From: Azospirillum sp.
GTDB lineage: Bacteria; Pseudomonadota; Alphaproteobacteria; Azospirillales; Azospirillaceae
Assembly: GCA_016124535.1 (NCBI GenBank)
Contig: WGNK01000049.1
Coordinates: 1-64,000 of the forward strand
Length of the DNA: 64,000 bases
Direction: 5' to 3'
The notes under the pieces are model-generated. The model did no database searches. It saw only the letters and a list, made by a program, of their open reading frames with translations, and was not told where the DNA came from. How positions within the stretch are numbered: position 1 is the first letter of the stretch; the number at the start of each line of letters is the position of its first letter. This document shows positions 24,583 to 32,284 of this stretch, one piece after another. The translations under genes were made by a program, and so were the position numbers.

Positions 24583-25458
24583 CTAGGCCTCGATCCGCTT
24601 CTTCAGGAACGAGCGGCGGACCGATTTGGCGATCGGCGTCGGGGCGCCGCGCAGACGCTCCGACCGGCGGCGCACCAGTTCCAGCACCAGCAACAGCAAG
24701 GTCGCCACCGCGACCAGCACAGTGGCGGCGGCGGCGATGGTCGGGCTGATGTTCTCGCGGATGCCGCTGAACATCTGGCGGGGCAGGGTGCGCTGCTCCG
24801 GACTGGCCAGGAACAAGGTGACCACCACCTCGTCGAACGAGGTCGCGAAGGCGAACAGGGCGCCGGAGATCACCCCCGGTGCGACCAGCGGTAGGGTCAC
24901 CTTGAAGAAGGTCTTGATCGGATCGGCGCCGAGGCTGGCCGAGGCCCGCACCAGGTTGTAGTCGAACTGCTGCAAGGTCGCGGTCATGGTGGTGATCACG
25001 AACGGCACGCCCAGCATGGCATGGGCCAGGATCAGGCCGAGATAGCTGCCGGACAGCCCGAGCGGTGCAAAGAACAGGTAAACCGCAACGCCGGCGATCA
25101 CCACCGGCACCACCATTGGCGAGATCAGCACGCTGATCAGCAGCGCCTTGCCGGGAAAATTGACCCGGACCAGACCGATCGAGGCCAAGGTGCCCAGCAC
25201 CACCGCGACCAGGGTCGCCAGCGGCGAAATGATCAGACTGTTCTTGAGCGCATTGGTCCAGGTCACGGAGCCGAAGAACTCATGATACCAGCGCCAGGAG
25301 AAACCGGACATCGGGTACATCAGGATCGAGTCGGCGTTGAACGACAGCGGCACGATGACCAGGATCGGCACCACCAGGAAGACGATGATCAGGCCGCACA
25401 GGACGCGCAGGGAGTAATACCATACCCGTTCGACCGGCGACGCATAGGGTTGCAGCAT
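24583..25458 (-). CDS. ABC importer permease, PotC-like
   Basis: A 291-residue inner-membrane permease with six predicted helices and the EAA-type loop (VRASASLGADPIKTFFKVTLPLVAPGV) that docks on the ATPase. It matches the PotC/YdcV class of polyamine or opine-type importers. The ATG at 25458 (MLQPYASPVERV) has an AGGAGGGG box upstream. The longer frame overlaps the previous gene without similarity and is rejected. It works with the PotB-like permease 22 bp upstream, the binding protein and the ATPase. Confidence 0.9.
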   Translation of the reverse strand: MLQPYASPVERVWYYSLRVLCGLIIVFLVVPILVIVPLSFNADSILMYPMSGFSWRWYHEFFGSVTWTNALKNSLIISPLATLVAVVLGTLASIGLVRVNFPGKALLISVLISPMVVPVVIAGVAVYLFFAPLGLSGSYLGLILAHAMLGVPFVITTMTATLQQFDYNLVRASASLGADPIKTFFKVTLPLVAPGVISGALFAFATSFDEVVVTLFLASPEQRTLPRQMFSGIRENISPTIAAAATVLVAVATLLLLVLELVRRRSERLRGAPTPIAKSVRRSFLKKRIEA

Positions 25459-25480
25459 GGCCAAGCCCCTCCTGCCCGCC

Positions 25481-26740
25481 CTACCGGGGCGCGACCTGGT
25501 TGACCCGCGCCGGTCCGAAATAGCGCGAGTAGATGATGTAGAGCACCAGCGTTGCCGCCAGCAGGATCGTCGACAAGGCCGCCGCCATGCCCCAGTTGGT
25601 CGTCTCGTTGACGTAGAAGGCAACGAAATAGCTGGCCATTTGTTCGCGCGGACTGCCAAGCAGCGCCGGCGTGATATAGTAGCCCATCGACAAGATGAAG
25701 ACCAAAAGGCCGCCGGCGCCGATGCCCGGCAGGGTCAGCGGGAAATAGATCTTCCAGAAACTGCGGAAGGGCGGGCTGCCCAGCGACACCGCGGCGCGCA
25801 CATAGGACGGCGAGATGCCCTTCATCACGCTGTAGAGCGGCAGCACCGCGAACGGCAGCAGGATATGGACCATGGCGATGTAGACGCCGAGCCGGTTGAA
25901 CACCAGCTGCAACGGCTCATCGACAATGCCCAGCCCGACCAGGGCGCGGTTGATCGGGCCCTCGTTCTGCAGCAGCACGATCCAGGCGGCAACCCGCACC
26001 AGCACCGAGGTCCAGAACGGCAGCAGCACCATGATCATCAGCAGGTTGCTGCTCTTGGACGGGATCGTCGCCAGAAGATAGGCCAGAGGATAGGCCAGAG
26101 CCAGGCTGATCAGCGTCACGATCACGCTCATCCACAAGGTCCGCAGCAAGATCTCGACATAGATGGTCTGGTCGGGGTCGGCATGGACGATGCTGCCATC
26201 GTCGGCGATCTTATGATCGAGTGCCGCCAGCAGGTAGAAGGCGGTGAACGGCGTGCTGTTGCGCGCCAGGGCCTGCCAGCTCGACACCTCGCCCCAGCGG
26301 GCATCGGCGGCCAGAACCGCCGCTTTGGCCGATTGCCCAGCCTCGACGCGCAGCTTGCGGCCGGTGTTCATCAGTTGCGAGCGGAACCCCGAGCGCTCCA
26401 TGTTGAGCCGCTTGGCGGCTCCGGCCAGTGCCGGATTGCCATGTGCCGCCGCCAGATCACGAGCAAAGGCGGCGAACACCGCCTCGTCGGGCAGCGCTTT
26501 GCGGTCCCAGCTGCGCAGCAGTTTGGTGGTTTCGGGCAGCGCCTCGACCACCTCCGGGTTGTCGACGCTGTGCCACAGCAAGGCGCCGATCGGCCACAGG
26601 AAGGTGACCGCCAGGAAGATCGCCAAAGGGGCAATCAATCCCAGGTATTTCAGCTTGGTGATCCGTTCCGCCCGCCGCAGCTGGACGCGCAGGGGAACGC
26701 TGCCGGGTGCCGTCGCCTGGGTGTCATCGAGAGCGGTCAT
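25481..26740 (-). CDS. ABC importer permease, PotB-like
   Basis: A 419-residue permease, longer than the usual 290-310 residues of PotB. The first membrane helix (about 33-55) is separated from the rest by roughly 140 polar residues, probably periplasmic. The conserved core follows, with an EAA-type loop YVRAAVSLGSPPFRSFWKIYFPLTLPGI. This long-loop form is known among alphaproteobacterial polyamine/opine-type importers. The ATG is at 26740, downstream of a dispersed repeat that separates it from the binding-protein gene. Confidence 0.9.
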   Translation of the reverse strand: MTALDDTQATAPGSVPLRVQLRRAERITKLKYLGLIAPLAIFLAVTFLWPIGALLWHSVDNPEVVEALPETTKLLRSWDRKALPDEAVFAAFARDLAAAHGNPALAGAAKRLNMERSGFRSQLMNTGRKLRVEAGQSAKAAVLAADARWGEVSSWQALARNSTPFTAFYLLAALDHKIADDGSIVHADPDQTIYVEILLRTLWMSVIVTLISLALAYPLAYLLATIPSKSSNLLMIMVLLPFWTSVLVRVAAWIVLLQNEGPINRALVGLGIVDEPLQLVFNRLGVYIAMVHILLPFAVLPLYSVMKGISPSYVRAAVSLGSPPFRSFWKIYFPLTLPGIGAGGLLVFILSMGYYITPALLGSPREQMASYFVAFYVNETTNWGMAAALSTILLAATLVLYIIYSRYFGPARVNQVAPR

Positions 26741-26756
26741 CGCCGGTCGCCTTCTT

Positions 26757-26798
26757 CCCCTTCACCCAACCCCCTCCCCGAGCGGGGAGAGGGCTTTA
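26757..26798 (+). repeat. Dispersed CCCTCTCCC-type palindromic repeat, copy C
   Basis: Reads CCCTTCACCCAACCCCCTCC, CCGAGC, GGGGAGAGGGCTTTA. It lies between the binding-protein and PotB-like genes of one operon, where a hairpin in the mRNA could uncouple their expression. Confidence 0.8.
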
Positions 26799-26814
26799 CT
26801 ACCGGAGTAGCCGT

Positions 26815-27861
26815 TTACTTCGCGGCCCAGGCGTTGAAGCGCTGTTCCAGTTCCTCGCCGTATTCGACCCAGAACTGGCCGTTGTTGGCGAGCGCGTTTT
26901 CCAGATTCTTCGGCGCGGTCGGCAGGTTGGCGGCGATCTTGGCGTCCAGGCCGTCGATTGCCTTCAGGTTGACCGGGCCATAGGCGATCTGCTGCGAATA
27001 GGCGCCCTGGGTCTTCGGGAGGCTGGCGAACTGGATGAACTTGTAGGCCTCGGCCGCGTTGGGCGTGCCCTTCGGAATCGTCCAATGGTCGGCGTCATAG
27101 ACCGAGCCGTTCCACACGATCTGCAGGTTGCGGCCTTCCTTCTGGGCGGTGGCGATCCGGCCGTTGTAGGCCGAGCTCATGATCACGTCGCCGGAGGCCA
27201 GCATCTGGGGCGGCTGAGCGCCGGCCTGCCACCACTGGATATCGCCCTTGATCTGGTCGAGCTTGGCGAAGGCGCGATCGACGCCTTCCTTGGTCGCCAG
27301 GACCTTGTAGACCTCGGCCGGCTTGACCCCGTCGGCGAGCAGCGCGATCTCCAGGGTGAATTTGGCGCCCTTGCGCAGGCTGCGCTTGCCGGGAAACTTC
27401 TTCACGTCCCAGAAATCGGCCCACGAGGTCGGCGGGGTAGTCAGCTTGTCGGCATTATAGGCCAGGATGGTCGCCCATACGAAGGTACCTATGCCGCATT
27501 CGGTCACCGCCGAGGCCAGGAAATCCTTTTTGTCGCCGATCTTGGCGAAATCGAGCGGCTCGTAAAGACCTTCCTCGCAGCCGCGCAGCAGTTCCGCGGT
27601 CTCGACCTCGACTACGTCCCAGGTGACGTTCTTGGTGTCGACCATGGCCTTGATCTTGGCCTGCTCGCCGTTGTATTCGCCGGGAATGATCTTGATGCCG
27701 GTCGCGGCGGTGAACGGTTCGTAATAGGCCTTGATCTGGGCCTGCTGAACCGCACCGCCGAACGAGATGACGGTGAGATCGGCCTGCGCCGGTGCCGCGA
27801 ACGCCAGTCCGGTGCCGACCAGCGCGGTCATGCCCAGCAAGTGCTGTCTCAGAGTTGCCAT
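26815..27861 (-). CDS. Periplasmic binding protein, PotD/spermidine-putrescine type
   Basis: A 348-residue solute-binding protein. The Sec signal peptide spans residues 1-27, with cleavage likely after AQA. The mature part starts DLTVISFGGAVQQAQIKAYY and contains EYNGEQAKIKAMVDTKNVTWDVVEVE and WWQAGAQPPQMLASGDV, as in PotD-type proteins. It captures the ligand (polyamine-like or amino-acid derivative) for the ABC importer. The ATG at 27861 has GGAGG about 9 bp upstream. Longer upstream frames lack similarity. Confidence 0.9.
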   Translation of the reverse strand: MATLRQHLLGMTALVGTGLAFAAPAQADLTVISFGGAVQQAQIKAYYEPFTAATGIKIIPGEYNGEQAKIKAMVDTKNVTWDVVEVETAELLRGCEEGLYEPLDFAKIGDKKDFLASAVTECGIGTFVWATILAYNADKLTTPPTSWADFWDVKKFPGKRSLRKGAKFTLEIALLADGVKPAEVYKVLATKEGVDRAFAKLDQIKGDIQWWQAGAQPPQMLASGDVIMSSAYNGRIATAQKEGRNLQIVWNGSVYDADHWTIPKGTPNAAEAYKFIQFASLPKTQGAYSQQIAYGPVNLKAIDGLDAKIAANLPTAPKNLENALANNGQFWVEYGEELEQRFNAWAAK

Positions 27862-27971
27862 GGTCGAATGCCTCCGTGAAGTTGCTTGGTCTTGTTGCAG
27901 GCTTGAACAGAAGCGGGGGCGCCACCGCCGGCGCCGCCTTACCGGCCGCACGCCTCTGGCGCGCACGCGGG

Positions 27972-29069
27972 TCAAGGGCTGGCGAATGCGCGCAAATGGG
28001 CAGCGGGCAGGCCGACGGTCATCGCCGCGCCCACGGTCATCGCCGGCGAAACATGGGAAATCGGCACTTTGGCGACGAAATTGGTGTTGCCGGCGACCTC
28101 CATCCGGACCCGGACATGGTCGCCCAGATAGATCATCTCCCGCACCGCCGCCGGCAGCCGGTTGGGATCCCCGGCGACCGCGTCGTCCAACTCCACGCGC
28201 TCCGGGCGGATCGATACCGTGGCGGCGCTGCCCGGACCGCCGGCATCGCCCTGGCGGGCCAGGATCGCCGAACCGTCGGCCAGGCGGACCTGGCACAGGC
28301 CGTCGCCGGCGCTCTCGACCGTGCCGGCCAATGCGTTGTTCTCGCCGATGAAGCTGGCGACGAAGGCGTTGGCGGGTTCCTCGTAGAGCTGTGACGGCAC
28401 ATCGCATTGCTGGATGATGCCGTGGTTGAACACCGCGATCCGGTTGGACATGGTCAGGGCTTCGCCCTGGTCATGGGTGACGAAGACCACGGTGACCCCG
28501 AGGGATTCGTGGATGTGCTTGATCTCCAGCTGCATGTGCTCGCGCAGCTGCTTGTCGAGCGCGCCCAGCGGCTCGTCCATCAGCACCACTTCGGGATTGA
28601 ACACCAGCGCCCTGGCCAAGGCGATCCGCTGCTGCTGGCCACCGGAAAGCTGCTGGGGAAACCGGGTGGCGAAGGCCTCCATCCGCACCATCGCCAGCGC
28701 GCGCGCGACCTTCTCGGTGATGTCCGGCTTGGCCAGCTTGCGTGCGGCCAGCGGGAACGCCAGGTTCTCGGCCACCGTCATGTGGGGGAACAGGGCGTAG
28801 TTCTGGAATACCATGCCCATATTGCGCTGGTGCGGCGGCACCTTGTTGATCACCCGACCGCCCAGCCGGATTTCGCCGGCGGTGGGCGTCTCGAACCCGG
28901 CCAGCATCATCAGACACGTGGTCTTGCCCGAGCCCGAAGGTCCCAGAAGGGTGACGAATTCGCCGCGGCGAACCTCGAGATTGAGATCCCTGACGATCAG
29001 GATCTCGCCGTCATAGGTCTTCTGTACGCCGCGAAAGCTGATGAGCCCGTCACCAGCGTCTTGTCCCAT
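27972..29069 (-). CDS. ABC importer ATPase, PotA-like
   Basis: A 365-residue ATP-binding subunit. Walker A GPSGSGKT is at 43-50, followed by the signature LSGGQQQR, Walker B VVLMDEPLGALD, the switch His in FVTHDQGEA, and a C-terminal TOBE domain (VSIRPERVEL). It powers import by the adjacent permeases. The ATG at 29069 follows GGAGAGAGCG; an in-frame start at 29096 is weaker. It is the first gene of the six-gene operon, divergent from the MocR-type regulator. Confidence 0.92.
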   Translation of the reverse strand: MGQDAGDGLISFRGVQKTYDGEILIVRDLNLEVRRGEFVTLLGPSGSGKTTCLMMLAGFETPTAGEIRLGGRVINKVPPHQRNMGMVFQNYALFPHMTVAENLAFPLAARKLAKPDITEKVARALAMVRMEAFATRFPQQLSGGQQQRIALARALVFNPEVVLMDEPLGALDKQLREHMQLEIKHIHESLGVTVVFVTHDQGEALTMSNRIAVFNHGIIQQCDVPSQLYEEPANAFVASFIGENNALAGTVESAGDGLCQVRLADGSAILARQGDAGGPGSAATVSIRPERVELDDAVAGDPNRLPAAVREMIYLGDHVRVRMEVAGNTNFVAKVPISHVSPAMTVGAAMTVGLPAAHLRAFASP

Positions 29070-29167
29070 CGCTCTCTCCCCCCGGCCGTGTTCCACTGAG
29101 GATGACGACGCAAGCCCAGCCCCAACCCGATGACCGTCGAGCCGGCCTCCATGCTCTTGGAACTGTC

Positions 29168-29377
29168 ACTATAGCGGGATTTTGGCTCCATCGTGAGAGC
29201 CATTCTGGAATGGATGACAGAGCCAAAAAAAATCTCGAGTCGGCGGGAGGCGGCGGTGCGGCATTGGCTCCAGCCCAACGACATATCAGAATCGGGTGGT
29301 TTTGTCCATGGAACCAGCAAACCCTTGCCGCTATGGTTGCGGAATGGGAGCCAATCGGGGAAAGAGCGAGGAGCCAA
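29168..29377. promoter_or_regulatory. Divergent control region with five TTGGCTCC operator-like motifs
   Basis: The 315-bp gap between the PotA-like and MocR-type genes holds TTGGCTCC at 29182-29189 and 29264-29271, its complement GGAGCCAA at 29347-29354 and 29370-29377, and a 7/8 match AGAGCCAA at 29219-29226. A minus-strand -10 element TATAGT is at 29173-29168, so the first motif falls in that promoter's core. The last two, in direct repeat 23 bp apart, lie just before the regulator's ATG. This is what a GabR/MocR-type autoregulated operator would look like; binding is inferred. Confidence 0.7.
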
Positions 29378-29384
29378 TCCGGCA

Positions 29385-30872
29385 ATGGAGATTGGGCTGG
29401 TCAGCGACCTGGTGCAGGAAGTCATGGAGCTGCGGCGCGATGGCGACGTTCCCCTCCACCGGCAAATCTATTCTGCGTTGCAACAGGCGATTATCCAGAA
29501 CCAGCTGCCGGCCGGGACCAAGCTGCCGGCCAGCCGCGACCTCGCCCGGGTCCTGGGCGTTGGCCGCAACACGGTGCTGCGCGGCTACGAGCAGTTGCTG
29601 ACCGAAGGCTACGTTCTGGGCCAGATCGGCGCCGGAACCTTCGTGGCCGACACGCTGCCCGACGCGCAGCCACTGGGCCGGCGCCGTGCGGATAGCGCCG
29701 GCGCGGCGCCAGCGACGGCGGTCCCGATCTCCCGGCGAGGCCACGAGATTGCCCGCCACGCCGACAGCGGCGATGTCCAGCACGGCGCTTTCATGCCCGG
29801 CATCCCGGATGTCGAATTATTTCCCCACGACGTCTGGCGGCGGCTGATCGGCAAGTATTTGCGGCGGCGTCACGCCGGGTTGCTGCAATATTCGGTGCGC
29901 GGGCATGCCCCCCTGAAGGCCAGCCTGACCCATTATCTGCATGCGACCCGGTGCATCCAGGCGGCGCCGGACCAGGTTCTGCTGCTCAACGGCTGCCACC
30001 AGGCACTGGATCTGTGCGCGCGCATGCTGACCGATCCCGGTGACATCGTGATGATGGAAGATCCCGGCTACTGGGGGGCGCGCAACGTGTTCCGTGCCGC
30101 CGGGCTCAGCGTTCATCCGGTCTCGGTCGACGCCCAGGGGATGGCGCCGAGCGAGGCCGACTGGGCCTTGCGGCCGCGGCTGATCTTCCTCACGCCGTCC
30201 AGCCAGTACCCGACCGGCGTCGTGCTCAGCCTGGCCCGGCGGCGGGCGATCCTGGCCAAGGCGGCGGAATGCGGCGCCTGGATCATCGAGGACGATTACG
30301 ATAACGAACTGCGCTACCATCGTCATCCGCTGGCGCCGCTGTTCGGCCTGTCGACCTCGGACCGGGTGATTTATCTCGGCACCTTCAGCAAGGCGATGTT
30401 TCCGGGATTGCGGCTGGCCTATCTGATCGTGCCGCCGTGCCTGGTCGAGCCGCTTTCGGTCGGCAGCGCCGAGCTCTACCGCGAGGGGCGGCTGGTCGAG
30501 CAGGCCGCACTCGCCGACTTCATCGCCGATGGCCATTTCGCCTCGCATATCCGGCGGATGCGCATGGTCTATGCCGAACGCCAGGCGGCTCTGCGCACCG
30601 CGATCGAGGGCGAGATCGGCGAGTTGGTGACGCTGTCCGGCGGCCAGGCCGGGATTCATCTGGTCTACTTCTTCCAGGCCGCGATCGACGACCACGCGAT
30701 TGCCGCTGCCGCCCTCGCCGAGGGGGTGATCGTCCGCCCGCTGTCGCTCTATTACCAGGACCGCGCGATCAGCCGCAGCGGGCTGGTGCTGGGCTATGCC
30801 GGCGTCGCGGTCGATCAGATCGCGCCGGCGGCGGTCATTCTGACGCGGCTGATCCGGGCGGCGGTCTCGTGA
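29385..30872 (+). CDS. MocR/GabR-family transcriptional regulator with aminotransferase-like domain
   Basis: A 496-residue regulator. The N-terminal GntR-type winged helix covers about residues 18-85 (PLHRQIYSALQQAI, LGVGRNTVLRGYEQL). A fold-type I aminotransferase-like domain carries the PLP Lys336 in YLGTFSKAMFPGLRLAY and upstream motifs WIIEDDYDNELRY and LTPSSQYPTG. These proteins sense PLP together with an amine or amino acid. It is divergent from the importer operon and is probably its regulator. The ATG at 29385 is chosen because the domain starts there. The frame is open back to 29193, but that segment is packed with operator-like motifs. Confidence 0.9.
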   Translation: MEIGLVSDLVQEVMELRRDGDVPLHRQIYSALQQAIIQNQLPAGTKLPASRDLARVLGVGRNTVLRGYEQLLTEGYVLGQIGAGTFVADTLPDAQPLGRRRADSAGAAPATAVPISRRGHEIARHADSGDVQHGAFMPGIPDVELFPHDVWRRLIGKYLRRRHAGLLQYSVRGHAPLKASLTHYLHATRCIQAAPDQVLLLNGCHQALDLCARMLTDPGDIVMMEDPGYWGARNVFRAAGLSVHPVSVDAQGMAPSEADWALRPRLIFLTPSSQYPTGVVLSLARRRAILAKAAECGAWIIEDDYDNELRYHRHPLAPLFGLSTSDRVIYLGTFSKAMFPGLRLAYLIVPPCLVEPLSVGSAELYREGRLVEQAALADFIADGHFASHIRRMRMVYAERQAALRTAIEGEIGELVTLSGGQAGIHLVYFFQAAIDDHAIAAAALAEGVIVRPLSLYYQDRAISRSGLVLGYAGVAVDQIAPAAVILTRLIRAAVS

Positions 30873-30884
30873 GGTCGGGAGTGG

Positions 30885-32093
30885 TCAGATAGAGGCGCCC
30901 GGGACCGCAGCCCCCCAGGTGGTGCGCCAGCGGCGCTTGACACCGATCAACCCGGCCAGCGCCACCAGCGCCAGCGCCGCGAACAGCAGGAGGCCGGCCT
31001 GATAGCTGGCCGTCAGTTGCTTGGACAAACCCAGGCTGAACGCCAGGACAAATCCGCCGAGGCCGCCGGTCATGCCAACCAGCCCGGTGATCACGCCGAT
31101 CTCGCGGCGGAAGCGCTGGGGCACCAACTGGAAGATCGCGCCATTGCCCATACCGAGCGCCAGCATCGCGACCACGAACGCCGCCAGCGCCATCCAGGAC
31201 CGGGGCAGGTCGAAACTGACCAGGATCAGCGCCGCGGCGGCAACCAGGTAGATCGCGGCCAGGGTGCGGATGCCGCCGATGCGGTCGGCCACCCCACCGC
31301 CGACCGGCCGGATCAGCGAGCCGGCGAAGACGCAAGCAGCGGTGAAATAGCCGGCGGTGACCGGGTCCAGGCCGTATTGGTCGTTGAAATAGATGGTGAG
31401 CGAGGATGCCAGCCCGACGAAGCCGCCGAAGGTGACGCTGTAGAACAGCATGAACCACCAGGCATCGCCCACCGCCAAGACCTTCAGATAGGCCGACAGC
31501 GCCTGGGGCGCCGGGCAATCGGGGCCGTTCCTGGCCAGGAGCAGGTAGAGCACCAGGGTCGCGATCAGCGGGATGACCGCCAGTCCGAAGACGTTGTTCC
31601 AGCCGAACGCGGCGGCGAGACCGGGCGCGAACACGGCGGCGAGCACGGTGCCCGAATTGCCGGCGCCGGCGATCCCCAGCGCCGTCCCCTGGTGTTCGGG
31701 CGGATACCAGCGCGAGGCCAGCGGCAGCGCCACCGCGAACGAGGCGCCGGCCACCCCGAGCACCACCCCGAGCGCCAGGACCTCGCCGTAGCTGTGGATG
31801 CCAAGCGACCAGGCCGCCAGCAGGCCGGCGATCACCAGCGCCTGGCCGAGCGCGCCGGCCAGCTTGGGCTTGTAGTGGTCGACCAGCAGGCCGGCGGCGA
31901 TGCGCAGGAGCGCGCCGGCCAGCACCGGGGTCGCCACCATCAAGCCCTTTTCCGCCGGACTGAGGCCGAGGTCGCGGGCGATCTGGACCGCCAGGGGGCC
32001 AAGCATGACCCAGACCATGAAGCTGAGGTCGAAATAGAGGAAGGCGGCGAACAGGGTGGGAAGGTGTCCGGCCCTGAAGAAGCCACGGTTCAT
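30885..32093 (-). CDS. Nitrate/nitrite transporter, MFS (NarK/NasA type)
   Basis: A 402-residue, 12-helix major facilitator protein of the nitrate-nitrite porter family. The N-terminal half has FAAFLYFDLSFMVWVMLGPL, and GIAGAGNSGTVLAAVFAPGL is the family's Gly-rich signature with GNSG. The second signature region reads GLVGMTGGLGGFVLAFSLG. It should import nitrate (or exchange nitrate and nitrite) for assimilation. It is transcribed divergently from the phosphatase/kinase gene from a sigma-54 promoter about 50 bp upstream, consistent with nitrogen control. Confidence 0.9.
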   Translation of the reverse strand: MNRGFFRAGHLPTLFAAFLYFDLSFMVWVMLGPLAVQIARDLGLSPAEKGLMVATPVLAGALLRIAAGLLVDHYKPKLAGALGQALVIAGLLAAWSLGIHSYGEVLALGVVLGVAGASFAVALPLASRWYPPEHQGTALGIAGAGNSGTVLAAVFAPGLAAAFGWNNVFGLAVIPLIATLVLYLLLARNGPDCPAPQALSAYLKVLAVGDAWWFMLFYSVTFGGFVGLASSLTIYFNDQYGLDPVTAGYFTAACVFAGSLIRPVGGGVADRIGGIRTLAAIYLVAAAALILVSFDLPRSWMALAAFVVAMLALGMGNGAIFQLVPQRFRREIGVITGLVGMTGGLGGFVLAFSLGLSKQLTASYQAGLLLFAALALVALAGLIGVKRRWRTTWGAAVPGASI

Positions 32094-32122
32094 CGATGCT
32101 CTCCCGACGCTTGCCGGTACGG

Positions 32123-32141
32123 TTGCAAATCACCGGTGCAA
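32123..32141. promoter_or_regulatory. TTGCA-N9-TGCAA dyad, possible activator or NtrC-like site
   Basis: TTGCA (32123-32127) and TGCAA (32137-32141) form an inverted repeat. Read on the minus strand the left part is TTGCACCGGTG, resembling an NtrC half-site (TGCACC). It overlaps the presumed start of the transporter transcript and lies about 60-70 bp upstream of the other start. Assignment to NtrC is speculative. Confidence 0.35.
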
Positions 32142-32142
32142 G

Positions 32143-32158
32143 AGCAACTTGTGTGCCA
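32143..32158 (-). promoter_or_regulatory. Sigma-54 promoter of the nitrate transporter gene
   Basis: On the minus strand TGGCAC-ACAAG-TTGCT matches the RpoN -24/-12 consensus with exact GG and GC spacing. The implied start near 32132 gives a leader of about 40 nt before the ATG at 32093. Confidence 0.88.
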
Positions 32159-32170
32159 GTGCCGGCGACC

Positions 32171-32186
32171 TGGCACGCGCCTTGCG
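32171..32186 (+). promoter_or_regulatory. Sigma-54 promoter of the phosphatase/kinase gene
   Basis: TGGCAC-GCGCC-TTGCG is a second full RpoN consensus, on the opposite strand. Its -24 box is 12 bp from that of the divergent promoter. The implied start near 32197 rules out the earlier in-frame start codons and supports GTG at 32285. Confidence 0.88.
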
Positions 32187-32284
32187 GCGCACCGCGACGC
32201 CGGTGCCGATGTCCGGTATCGCGTGGCGCCCTGCCGCATGGCGCGGCACGGTGCCCCGGCGGGCTGATCAATTCGGGAGCATCC

